Of a stretch of DNA of 64,000 nucleotides, positions 56,352-64,000 are shown piece by piece (position 1 is the stretch's first letter; each line of letters starts with the position of its first letter). The translations under genes were made by a program, and so were the position numbers. The notes under the pieces were generated by a model. That model made no database searches. It was not told where the DNA came from and was given only the letters and a program-made list of their open reading frames with translations. Location of the stretch: the NCBI GenBank assembly GCA_903843965.1, contig CAIMRY010000029.1, positions 62,001 through 126,000 on the forward strand, given 5' to 3'. Source of the DNA: an uncultured delta proteobacterium (GTDB taxonomy: Bacteria; Desulfobacterota; Desulfovibrionia; Desulfovibrionales; Desulfovibrionaceae).

Positions 56352-56822
56352 ATGGAAGAGCTGAACATCGCCCCGCAGACCCAGAGCGAACCCGTGCCCG
56401 GCGCGGCCTTTGAGCCCGCCATCGTGGCCTTTGTGTGCAACTGGTGCACCTACACCGCAGCCGACCTGGCCGGAACCTCGCGCATGGTCCAGTCGCCCAA
56501 CGTGCGGCTGGTGCGCATGATGTGCACCGGCATGGTGGACCCCAAGTACATCATCAAGGCGCTGCTTGGCGGGGCCGACGCCGTGCTCATCTCCGGCTGC
56601 CACCCCGGCGACTGCCATTACATCAACGGCAACTACAAGGCCCGGCGCCGCGTGAAGCTGCTCATGGAGATATTACCGCGCTTCGGCATCGATGGGCGCA
56701 GGATCAAGCTGACCTGGGTGGGCGCGAGCGAAGGCAACGAATTCGCCGCCACGGTGAACCGCTTCGCGGCGGAGATCAAGGAGCTGGGGCCCATCGACAC
56801 CCGGCGCCTGCCGCTGCTTTGA
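56352..56822 (+). CDS. mvhD: MvhD-type [2Fe-2S] electron transfer subunit
   Basis: 156 residues from the ATG at 56352 after GGAGGAG. The cysteines FVCNWCTY, RMMCTGM and SGCHPGDCHY are those of the delta subunit of methyl-viologen-reducing hydrogenase, which passes electrons from a hydrogenase, formate dehydrogenase or similar input module to HdrA. About 20 residues precede the domain. No hydrogenase subunit is encoded in the visible operon, so the electron donor may be the FrhB/FdhB-like protein that follows. Confidence 0.92.
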   Translation: MEELNIAPQTQSEPVPGAAFEPAIVAFVCNWCTYTAADLAGTSRMVQSPNVRLVRMMCTGMVDPKYIIKALLGGADAVLISGCHPGDCHYINGNYKARRRVKLLMEILPRFGIDGRRIKLTWVGASEGNEFAATVNRFAAEIKELGPIDTRRLPLL

Positions 56823-56847
56823 ACCTTAGTCCTTGCGGAGGCACGTC

Positions 56848-57990
56848 ATGGGAAGCATCGCACGCATCGAGGTCACGAACGGCAACCCGGTGGCCGCGCT
56901 CCAGGGTTTTTGCGCCAGGCTGCTGGCGGACGGCGAAATATCCGCCGTGCTCGCGCCCCGGCTTTTGCCCGCAGGCGGCGGCACCATGCCCGCCCTGGTG
57001 GCCGACCCGGAACAGCTCCGCGACGTGGCCCCCCTGGCCCCGTCCTTTCGCCTGAACGCGGCCAGGATGCTGACCCGGCTCACCCGTGGCGCGGACGACG
57101 GCGGTCTGGTGGCCGCGCTGCTCCGCCCCTGCGAGGTCCGGGCCTTCATCGAGCTGTGCAAGCTCAACCAGGGCAGCCTGGAGAACGCGCTGCTGATCAG
57201 CCTGGACTGCCCCGGAGCCTTCACCAACGCCGACTCCGGCCGCTTCGCCGGGAACCGGGGCGACACCGCCTCGCTGCTCGGGTTCCTGCGGGCGGGCGGG
57301 CGCGGCTCCTTCGACGGCGTCGAGGTCGCCCGGGCCTGCCGCACCTGCGAGCACCCCACAGGCGCGGAGGCGGACCTGACCATCGGCCTCTTCGGCCAGG
57401 ACCCGGAAAAGGGCCTGCTGCTCATGGCCAACACCCCCAGGGGCGAGGGCTTCATGACCCGCCTGGACCTGCCCGAGGCCACGGACGACGGCTCGCGGGA
57501 CAAGGCCCTGGAGGAACTCCTGGCCGAGCGCAGGGCCGCGCAGGAGCAAATGTTCGCCGAGACCACGGCGGCCACCTCGGACATGACCAGGCTGTCCCAG
57601 TTCCTCTCGGCCTGCGTCAACTGCTACAACTGCCGCGCGGCCTGCCCGGTGTGCTACTGCAAGGAGTGCGTCTTCTTGACCGACGTCTTCGACCACAAGC
57701 CCTGGCAGTACCTGTCCTGGGCGCGCCAGCGCGGCGCGATCAAGATGCCCACGGACACGGTCTTCTTCCACCTCACGCGGCTGGCGCACATGAGCACCGC
57801 CTGCGTGGGCTGCGGCCAGTGCTCCAACGCCTGCCCCAACGATGTGCCGGTGATGGAGCTGTTCAAGACCATCGCCGCCTCCACCCAGAAAGCCTTTGAG
57901 TACGAGGCGGGCAGGGATCCCGGCGAGGCGCCGCCCCTGTCCGTGTTCCGGGAGCACGAATTCGCGGAGCTCACCGGAGGAGTGGACTAG
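56848..57990 (+). CDS. FrhB/FdhB-like iron-sulfur flavoprotein
   Basis: 380 residues from the ATG at 56848, with GCGGAGG upstream. Similar to the coenzyme F420 hydrogenase/formate dehydrogenase beta-subunit family. Cys motifs include LLRPCEVRAF, RACRTCEHP, a dense cluster CVNCYNCRAACPVCYCKEC and CVGCGQCSNACP. In this family the subunit binds FAD and takes electrons from F420, NAD(P)H or ferredoxin. Here it probably links a soluble donor to MvhD/HdrA (inference). It is followed after 60 bases by the long HdrA. Confidence 0.87.
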   Translation: MGSIARIEVTNGNPVAALQGFCARLLADGEISAVLAPRLLPAGGGTMPALVADPEQLRDVAPLAPSFRLNAARMLTRLTRGADDGGLVAALLRPCEVRAFIELCKLNQGSLENALLISLDCPGAFTNADSGRFAGNRGDTASLLGFLRAGGRGSFDGVEVARACRTCEHPTGAEADLTIGLFGQDPEKGLLLMANTPRGEGFMTRLDLPEATDDGSRDKALEELLAERRAAQEQMFAETTAATSDMTRLSQFLSACVNCYNCRAACPVCYCKECVFLTDVFDHKPWQYLSWARQRGAIKMPTDTVFFHLTRLAHMSTACVGCGQCSNACPNDVPVMELFKTIAASTQKAFEYEAGRDPGEAPPLSVFREHEFAELTGGVD

Positions 57991-58050
57991 CCGGTCCGCC
58001 CGGCCGGATTTGATTGACGCTGGCGGATGCATTGAACGCGGGAGGGTCAG

Positions 58051-61000
58051 ATGAAGAAGGAATACGGAGCACTGGTTGTCGGGGCCGGAATCGGCGGCAT
58101 CCGCGCCGCCCTGGACCTGGCCGAGACCGGCCTCAAGGTCGCCCTCATCGACGCCAGGCCCAGCCTGGGCGGCATCCTGGCGCAGCTGGACCACCAGTTC
58201 CCCACGGACCACTGCGGCATGTGCAAGATGCTGCCGCTGACCCAGCGCGACCAGTCCAGCCAGTACTGCCTGCGCAAGGGCATCTTCCACAAGAACATCG
58301 ACATCCTCCTGCACACGGAGCTCTCCGGCCTGGAGGGCGACCCCGGCAAGTTCACCGCCACCCTGCGCCGCCGTTCGACCTTTGTGGACCCCACGCGCTG
58401 CGTGAGCTGCGGCCTGTGCGCCGAGGTCTGCCCGGCGCGCGCGCCCAGCGAGTTCAACGCCGGCCTGAGCCAGCGCACGGCCGTGTACCTGCCCGTGCCG
58501 CACAACATCCCCAACCACTACGTGGTGGACCTGGACAACTGCCAGCGCTGCTGGCGCTGCTTTGAGGCCTGCCCGACCAAGGCCATCGACTTCAAGTTCG
58601 AGCAGCGCAAGGATTTCAACATCATCGTGGTCACCCCGGACCAGCAGCTGTCCCAGGACCTGCCGCTGTGGTTCACGAACGAGAACTTCCCGCTGCACCC
58701 CGCAGCCACGGGCGAAGAGGCTCTGGGGCTGCTGGCGGGCGGCCTGGACTGCGGACTGATGCTGCTGGACCTGGACCTGCCCCAGGCCGAGGCCGAGCGC
58801 ACGCTGCGCCGGGCCCTTGAGCTGCGCCCGAATCTCGCCATCGTGCTGCTGGTTTCCAAGAACAAGGACAGGGACAAGGTCGGGGACAAGGACGGGGGCA
58901 AGGACGAGGCCGTGGCCGCGCTCATCAAGCAGGGCGCGCGCGAGGCCCTGCCCAAGCCGCTCAAGCAGGCCCAGGCCGTGCCCTGGCTGGACAAGCTGTT
59001 CATGCGCCTGGTCTCGGACGAGACCCTGAGCATCGAGGTGGGCGCGGTGATCCTGGCCGCCGGGTTCGAGTGCTTCAACCCCGCCGACAATCCCGCCGGC
59101 TCCGCCGACCTCCTGCTCTACGGCGGCCACCCCGGCGTGCTCACCTCCCTGGAGTTCGAGCGCCTGGCCAGCCCCACCGGGCCCAGCCAGGGCCTGCTCA
59201 CCCGTCCCGGCGACGGCAGGCCGCTTCGGCGCATCGCCTGGCTGCAGTGCGTGGGCTCGCGCGACGTGAAGCTCAAGGCCGACTTCTGCTCGTCCTTCTG
59301 CTGCATGATCTCCATCAAGCAGGCCCTGCTGGCCAAGCGCCGCACAGGCGGCCAGGCCGAGGCCACGATCTTCTACATGGACATGCGCACCAATGGCCGC
59401 GACTACCAGCGCTACCGCGACGATGCCGAGAACCAGGCCGGGGTGCGCTTCATCCCGGCCCGGCCGCACACCATCCTGCCCGGCCCGGACGGCGGCGTCC
59501 TGGTCCAGTACTTCGACTACGCAGGCGAACTGCGCGAGGAGACCTTCGACGCCCTGGTGCTGGCCGTGGGCGCGCGCCCGCCCAAGTCCATGGAGCGCCT
59601 GGCCCTGGCAGCGGGCATCGAGGTCAACGAGAGCGGCTTCTGCGCCACCAGGTACCTGGCCCCAAACCGCACCAGCCGCCTGGGCGTGTTCGCCGCCGGG
59701 GCCTTTGGCGAACCGGCGGACATCCGGGGCTCGCTCATCCAGGCCGGGGCTGCGGCCATGGGCGCCTCGCGCATGATCCGCGTCTATCACGGCCCGCGCG
59801 ACGAGACCCCGGAGGCCGAGCCGAAGTACGCCGACGTCTCCCGGCAGGCGCCCCGGGTGCTCGTGGCGCTGTGCACCTCCTGCCCGACCCTGGAGCGCAA
59901 CGTGAACTCCGCGCTCCTGCGCCAGCGCATGGAGGTGCTGCCCGGCGTGGTCACGGTGGTCGACGTTCCCCGGGCCTGCACCCGCGAGGGCTGGGACATC
60001 CTGCGCCACGAGGCCGAGGCCTCCGCGCCCAACCGCGTGCTCATCGGGGCCTGCCTGCCGTACGTGCACGTGCCCCGGCTGCGCGAGCTGGGCGAGGTCC
60101 TGGAGCTCAACCCCGCGCTCATGGACGTGGTGGACATCCACACGGCCAGCTTTGCCGGGCGCGACACCAGCTTTGCCGGGCACGCCGCCTGCCTGGCCAG
60201 CTGTTCGACGAAGCCGGGCGGCGGCCCGGGCGCCTGCGACTGCGGCGAGACAGCGCGCACCAACGAGATGGGCTCGCTCCTGGCCATGGCCGCAGCCAAG
60301 CTTCTGGGCGCGGACCCGTCAAGCCTGCCCCAGGCCACGCCGGTTTCGCCCCAGGCCTTGGTGGTGGGCGGCGGCCTGGCGGGCATGACGGCGGCCATGG
60401 GCATCGCCGACCAGGGCTTCAAGGTGGTCCTGGTTGAGGAGGCCGAACACCTGGGCGGCCTGGCCCTGAACCTGCGCACCACCCTGGAGGGCAACGACCC
60501 GGTCCGCTTCATGGAGGACCTGGTGGAGCAGGTGGAGAAGAACCCCAACATCCGCGTGCTCAAGGACTCGCGGGTGGTTCTCTCGCGCGGGAAGGCCGGG
60601 CGCTTCGTCACGGTCGTGGCCACGGGCGAGGGCGTGGCCCACACCCTGCACCACGGGGCCACCATCCTGGCCACGGGCGGGCGCGAGGCCAAGGTGTACG
60701 AATACGGCAACCGCGTGCACAAGTGCGTTCTCACGCAACTGGAGCTGGAGCAGCGCCTGGCTGCGGGCACGGTGGATGCGTCAAGCCTTTCCGGCGTGGC
60801 CATGATCCAGTGCTGGCGCTCGCGCGGGGAGTCCCGCAACTATTGCAGCCGGGTCTGCTGCCAGGGCGCGCTCAAGAACATCCTGATGCTCAAGAAGCGC
60901 AATCCCGGCCTGCCGGTCTACGTCTTCTACCGCGACATCATGACCACCGGCTTCTCCGAGCGCTTCTACACCGAGGCCCGGCGCAGCGGGGCCATCTTCA

Positions 61001-61632
61001 TCCGCTACACCCCGGACGACAGACCCAGGGTGGAGTTTGAGGACGACAAGCCGGTGATCACCGCGCTGGACCCGGTGCTGGGCGGGCAGATCGAGATCAG
61101 GCCCGACCTGCTCGTGCTCTCCAGCGGCGTGGAGCCCAACGACGCCTCCGAGATCGCCGACCTGTTCGGGGTCGGCCTGACCGAGGACGGCTTCTTCCAG
61201 GAGGCCGAGAGCAAGTGGCGGCCCGTGGACTTCCTCAAGCACGGCGTCTTCGCCTGCGGCCTGGGACTGGGCCCCGCCACCATGCGCGAGAGCCTCCTCC
61301 AGGCCAAGGCGGCGGCCCAGCGCGCCGTGCGCATCCTAAGCGAGAAGCAGCTCTCCTGCGGCAACGTGGTGGCCGAGATCCGGCAGACCCTGTGCTCGCG
61401 CTGCGGCCGGTGCATTCCGGTCTGCCCGTATGGCGCGCGCTCGCTCGACCTGGATAAGGACCGGATCGTGGTGGACGAGCTGTTGTGCCAGGGCTGCGGC
61501 TCGTGCATGGCCGCCTGCCCAAACAGCGCCACCGTGCTGCGGGGCTTCCACGACGAGCAGGTCATGGCCGTCATCGACGCGGCCCTGGCCGGGCAGCCCC
61601 GGGCCGAGGCCCGGCCGCAAACGGCTGGCTGA
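58051..61632 (+). CDS. Long HdrA with two flavin modules and an inserted receiver-like domain
   Basis: 1193 residues; the ATG follows GGGAGG. Module 1: FAD motif GAGIGG at 11-16, Cys region 55-73, ferredoxin clusters at about 117-127 and 164-174. At about 188-320 lies a segment with receiver order: strand NIIVVTPD, phospho-Asp-like D240 in LMLLDLDLP, S269 in VLLVS and K302 in LPKPL. A charged KDRDK/DKDGGKD insert sits at 272-285. The HdrA module resumes at 325-600. A Cys-rich linker (about 608-731) leads to a second FAD motif VGGGLAG (about 772-778) and two C-terminal clusters (CSRCGRCIPVCP; CQGCGSCMAACP). It resembles HdrL-type proteins plus a regulatory domain. Confidence 0.9.
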   Translation: MKKEYGALVVGAGIGGIRAALDLAETGLKVALIDARPSLGGILAQLDHQFPTDHCGMCKMLPLTQRDQSSQYCLRKGIFHKNIDILLHTELSGLEGDPGKFTATLRRRSTFVDPTRCVSCGLCAEVCPARAPSEFNAGLSQRTAVYLPVPHNIPNHYVVDLDNCQRCWRCFEACPTKAIDFKFEQRKDFNIIVVTPDQQLSQDLPLWFTNENFPLHPAATGEEALGLLAGGLDCGLMLLDLDLPQAEAERTLRRALELRPNLAIVLLVSKNKDRDKVGDKDGGKDEAVAALIKQGAREALPKPLKQAQAVPWLDKLFMRLVSDETLSIEVGAVILAAGFECFNPADNPAGSADLLLYGGHPGVLTSLEFERLASPTGPSQGLLTRPGDGRPLRRIAWLQCVGSRDVKLKADFCSSFCCMISIKQALLAKRRTGGQAEATIFYMDMRTNGRDYQRYRDDAENQAGVRFIPARPHTILPGPDGGVLVQYFDYAGELREETFDALVLAVGARPPKSMERLALAAGIEVNESGFCATRYLAPNRTSRLGVFAAGAFGEPADIRGSLIQAGAAAMGASRMIRVYHGPRDETPEAEPKYADVSRQAPRVLVALCTSCPTLERNVNSALLRQRMEVLPGVVTVVDVPRACTREGWDILRHEAEASAPNRVLIGACLPYVHVPRLRELGEVLELNPALMDVVDIHTASFAGRDTSFAGHAACLASCSTKPGGGPGACDCGETARTNEMGSLLAMAAAKLLGADPSSLPQATPVSPQALVVGGGLAGMTAAMGIADQGFKVVLVEEAEHLGGLALNLRTTLEGNDPVRFMEDLVEQVEKNPNIRVLKDSRVVLSRGKAGRFVTVVATGEGVAHTLHHGATILATGGREAKVYEYGNRVHKCVLTQLELEQRLAAGTVDASSLSGVAMIQCWRSRGESRNYCSRVCCQGALKNILMLKKRNPGLPVYVFYRDIMTTGFSERFYTEARRSGAIFIRYTPDDRPRVEFEDDKPVITALDPVLGGQIEIRPDLLVLSSGVEPNDASEIADLFGVGLTEDGFFQEAESKWRPVDFLKHGVFACGLGLGPATMRESLLQAKAAAQRAVRILSEKQLSCGNVVAEIRQTLCSRCGRCIPVCPYGARSLDLDKDRIVVDELLCQGCGSCMAACPNSATVLRGFHDEQVMAVIDAALAGQPRAEARPQTAG

Positions 61633-61710
61633 TGCTGAATGACGCTGATTGGTGCTGGTAGATGCTGGCCAATGCTGATCGATGTTGATTGACGCTGATG
61701 AATACTGGTC
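61631..61710 (+). repeat. Eight degenerate 10-bp units (GATGCTGATT-like)
   Basis: Starting at GATGCTGAAT, eight consecutive decamers share the core NNTGCTGNNN with few changes, between the long hdrA stop and the hdrC ribosome site. The period equals about one DNA helical turn. A trace of the same sequence (TTGATTGACGCTGG) occurs before the long hdrA at about 58010. Confidence 0.75.
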
Positions 61711-61736
61711 GACGAGCGACGAGCAAGGAGACCGCC

Positions 61737-62315
61737 ATGAACAAGACGAAGCCACCCATCTCCCTCACCCCCGCAGCGCACCAGCGAACCCTGGACGGGG
61801 GCCTGGTCGCCATCCAGGACCTGGTCCGCTCCTGCATGCAGTGCGGCACCTGCACGGCCTCCTGCCCCAACGCCTTCGCCATGGACCTGGCCCCGCGCCA
61901 GGTATGGCGGCTGCTGCTCTACGGCCTCACGCAGGAGGTGTTGCAAAGCCGCACCTTCTGGCTCTGCTCGGCCTGCTACACCTGCACCCTGCGCTGCCCG
62001 CGCGGCCTGCCGCTCACTGCGGCCATGGCCGCGCTCAAACGCCTGGCCGCAGCCGAAGGCGACGCCGTGAACAGGAAGAAGGCCCTGTTCTACCAGGAAT
62101 TCATGCGCAATGTGGAGCAGAACGGGCGCATTCAGGAGATGGGCTTCATGTGCAGCTACTTTTTGGCCATGCACAACCCCATGCTGCCCCTGGAATACAC
62201 GCCGCTGGGCCTGAAGCTCCTGGGCAAGGGCAAGCTGCACCTGGGCGGAGGCGCCCAGCGCGGCAGGCTGGGCCCGCTCTTCGCCAAGGTCCGCAGCATG
62301 GAGGAAAGGCCATGA
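61737..62315 (+). CDS. hdrC: HdrC-like iron-sulfur subunit
   Basis: 192 residues from the ATG at 61737 with AAGGAG upstream. Two [4Fe-4S] binding motifs, CMQCGTCTASCP and CSACYTCTLRCP, near residues 33-44 and 75-86 are the HdrC hallmark. The C-terminal half (FMCSYFLAMHNPMLPLEYTPLGLKLL) is also typical. HdrC relays electrons between HdrA and HdrB. The stop overlaps the hdrB start by 4 bases (ATGA). Confidence 0.93.
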   Translation: MNKTKPPISLTPAAHQRTLDGGLVAIQDLVRSCMQCGTCTASCPNAFAMDLAPRQVWRLLLYGLTQEVLQSRTFWLCSACYTCTLRCPRGLPLTAAMAALKRLAAAEGDAVNRKKALFYQEFMRNVEQNGRIQEMGFMCSYFLAMHNPMLPLEYTPLGLKLLGKGKLHLGGGAQRGRLGPLFAKVRSMEERP

Positions 62316-63214
62316 AGTACGCCTACTACCCCGGATGTTCTCTTGGAACCAGCGCCGAGGAGTACGACGTCTCCACCCGCGAGGTGCTGCGGCGGCTCGA
62401 CGTGGAGCTGGCGGACATCCCGGACTGGACCTGCTGCGGGGCCAGCGCAGCCGAACCTGTGAGCCGCCTGCTGACCCTGGCCCTGCCCGCCCGCAACCTG
62501 GCCCTGGCCGAGCGCGAGGCGGCAGGGCTGGACATGCTCGTGCCGTGCAGCGCCTGCTACCTGAACCACCTGCGGGTGGGGCGCGAGTGCGCGGCGGACC
62601 GCGCCCTGCCCGGCCGGATCAACGAGGCCCTGGGGGCCGAGGGGCTGCACTACGCGGGCAAGGTCCGCGTGCGGCACCTGCTGGATGTCCTGGCCGCCGA
62701 CATAGGGCCCGAGGCCCTGGCCGCCCACGCCAGCCGCCGCCTGGAAGGGCTGACCGTGGCCCCGTACTACGGCTGCCAGGTCCTGCGGCCCTATGCCCTG
62801 TTCGACGACGCCGAGCACCCCCGGTCCATGACTCCGCTCATCAGCGCCCTGGGCGCGCAGGTTTTGGACTGGAGCATGGGCGGCCGCTGCTGCGGGGCCT
62901 CGCTCATGGCCACCCGGCGCGACGTGGCCCTGGCCTCCGTGGCCGCCATCCTCGAAGCCGCAGCCGGGGCCGACGTCATCGTCACGGTCTGCCCCATGTG
63001 CCAGATGAACCTGGAGGCCTACCAGAGCCAGGCGCACCACGCGGACACGATCTCGGTCCTGTACCTGCCCCAGCTTCTGGGGCTGGCCTTCGGGCTTTCA
63101 GACGATCAAGTGCTTTTGGGCAAGAACCTGGCGGTCACGGACGCGCTCAAGGGCAAGCTCCACGCCTGCCCGACCGCCGGACCAGAGCGGCAAACAACCC
63201 CAACAGGAGGGTAA
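62312..63214 (+). CDS. hdrB: HdrB-like catalytic subunit
   Basis: 300 residues. Two CCG domains with CCx(n)CxxC motifs: WTCCGASAAEP with VPCSACYLN, and GRCCGASLMATRR with CPMCQMN; GCSLG and YGCQVLRP supply the additional cysteines. These bind the noncubane [4Fe-4S] clusters that reduce the disulfide substrate in methanogens. In sulfate reducers the physiological disulfide is not settled (DsrC is one candidate). It is the sixth gene of the operon, coupled to hdrC. Confidence 0.94.
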   Translation: MKYAYYPGCSLGTSAEEYDVSTREVLRRLDVELADIPDWTCCGASAAEPVSRLLTLALPARNLALAEREAAGLDMLVPCSACYLNHLRVGRECAADRALPGRINEALGAEGLHYAGKVRVRHLLDVLAADIGPEALAAHASRRLEGLTVAPYYGCQVLRPYALFDDAEHPRSMTPLISALGAQVLDWSMGGRCCGASLMATRRDVALASVAAILEAAAGADVIVTVCPMCQMNLEAYQSQAHHADTISVLYLPQLLGLAFGLSDDQVLLGKNLAVTDALKGKLHACPTAGPERQTTPTGG

Positions 63215-63218
63215 GCAC

Positions 63219-64000
63219 ATGTTCAAGGACATCCTCTTGGCCATCACTCCGTCTGAGCTGTGCGACTGCGCGGCGGACGCGGCCTTTCACTTCGCGCAGC
63301 GCTTCGAGTCCCGCCTGGTCATCGTGCACGTCTGCGGCATGGCCCAGGGCTGGGGCGACATGGAGTTCCTGGAGTCCTCCGGCGAGGTGGCCAAGATCAA
63401 GGCCTCGGTGGAGGAGTATTACAGCGAAAAGCTGCGCGGCGTGCCCGACTTCGAGATCAAGGTGGTGCCCGGCGTGCCCCATGTGGAGATTCTGCGCATC
63501 GCCCGCAAGATGAACGCGGACCTCGTGGTCATGGGGCCCCACACCAAGGAGTACGCCGAGCAGCGCTCGCGCATGTGGGGCATGACCGGCAGCACGCTGG
63601 AGCAGGTCAGCCAGAAGGCCGCCTGTCCGGTGATGATCGTGGCCAAGTCCACCCCGTACGGCGAGCACAACTTCCTGAACATCGTGGCGGCCACGGACTT
63701 CTCCGACCAGTCCGACTGCGCCGTGCACTACGGCGGGCAGATCGCCCGGCACTACAAGGCCGGGCTCACCGTGTTCCATTGCGTGGACTTGAGCGGCGAA
63801 ACCGGCCGCGTGTCCCTGGGGCATGATACGGTCAAGCGCGCCATCACCGAAAGCAGGGCCCGGCTGGAGGAGCGCTACGGCGACAAGCTGCGCGGCATCA
63901 CGAACAGCGCCTTCGAGTCCTGGGAAGGCATGCCGGCCATGGAGATCCTCAAGCTCGCGCGCATGCGCGAGGCCAACCTGATCCTCATGGCCCACCACAC
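63219..64000 (+). CDS. Universal stress protein, tandem UspA domains, 3' partial
   Basis: At least 260 residues, open to the right edge. The ATG at 63219 has AGGAGGG upstream and lies 4 bases after hdrB. The first UspA domain (about 1-147) opens with MFKDILLAITPS and has the nucleotide-binding segment VVMGPHTKEY followed by GMTGSTLEQV. The second begins at NIVAATDFSDQSDCAV and reaches LILMAHHT at the window end. Its position inside the Hdr operon suggests a stress or energy-state role, possibly ATP sensing (inference). Confidence 0.9.
   Translation, partial: MFKDILLAITPSELCDCAADAAFHFAQRFESRLVIVHVCGMAQGWGDMEFLESSGEVAKIKASVEEYYSEKLRGVPDFEIKVVPGVPHVEILRIARKMNADLVVMGPHTKEYAEQRSRMWGMTGSTLEQVSQKAACPVMIVAKSTPYGEHNFLNIVAATDFSDQSDCAVHYGGQIARHYKAGLTVFHCVDLSGETGRVSLGHDTVKRAITESRARLEERYGDKLRGITNSAFESWEGMPAMEILKLARMREANLILMAHH

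Noticed and set aside
56776-60183. 1135-residue open frame on the minus strand
   Set aside because: Antisense shadow of the FrhB-like and long hdrA genes.
61631-61710. Decamer repeats as a CRISPR array
   Set aside because: Units are contiguous without spacers, far too short, and there are no cas genes.

Overview
The window is high-GC chromosomal DNA from an anaerobic, flagellated bacterium. The best fit is a sulfate-reducing Desulfovibrionaceae-type organism. This is inferred from gene content (a large Hdr/MvhD/FrhB-type electron-transfer operon, split glycine dehydrogenase, ThyX, FmdB next to HemC, and sigma-54 and sigma-28 flagellar promoters); no rRNA is present to confirm it. I see no CRISPR array, integrase, transposase or prophage. 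Three patches of clearly lower GC (about 5.0-6.95 kb, 8.3-8.97 kb and 42.9-44.3 kb) look acquired. They carry an OLD-like ATPase/nuclease, a Sel1-like protein and an orphan PD-(D/E)XK-like nuclease.

Layout. 0-5 kb: glycine decarboxylase subunits gcvPA (5'-truncated by the window edge) and gcvPB, lipoamide dehydrogenase, and a protein with a Lys/Ala-rich tail, closed by a terminator. 5-9 kb: low-GC accessory genes around a DUF488 gene. 9-16.5 kb: an AsmA-like protein, a divergent EF-G paralog followed by a small fold-back element and a strong terminator, then plsC and RNase J. 16.5-20 kb: fliS, fliD and flagellin with well-formed sigma-54 and sigma-28 promoters. 20-27.3 kb: a Zn-phospholipase C-like protein, a P-loop kinase-like protein, thyX, an HtrA protease, a secreted EF-hand protein, a degenerate EAL-HDOD protein and two small Cys-containing proteins. 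27.7-36 kb: a large unknown protein, purU, purN, an AMMECR1 protein and a PAS-containing chemoreceptor. 36-42.9 kb: a methyltransferase-like membrane protein, a Cdd1-like protein, hemC, fmdB, lon, a HEFTH membrane protein and acylphosphatase. 44-50 kb: an M48 lipoprotein, recN, a YkgJ-type protein and two ABC permeases. 50.1 kb: tRNA-Ala(GGC).

50.7-64 kb is the most interesting part. A two-component pair (hybrid PAS histidine kinase plus sigma-54 activator) is divergent from an operon encoding HdrA, MvhD, an FrhB/FdhB-like protein, a 1193-residue long HdrA, HdrC, HdrB and a universal stress protein. The divergent region holds a near-consensus sigma-54 promoter and two overlapping dyads placed where enhancer sites would be. 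The long HdrA carries what looks like a response-regulator receiver domain inserted in its first flavin module, with the expected Asp, Ser and Lys positions retained. My reading is a signal-controlled flavin-based electron-bifurcating or electron-confurcating complex; the function is inferred from family membership and layout.
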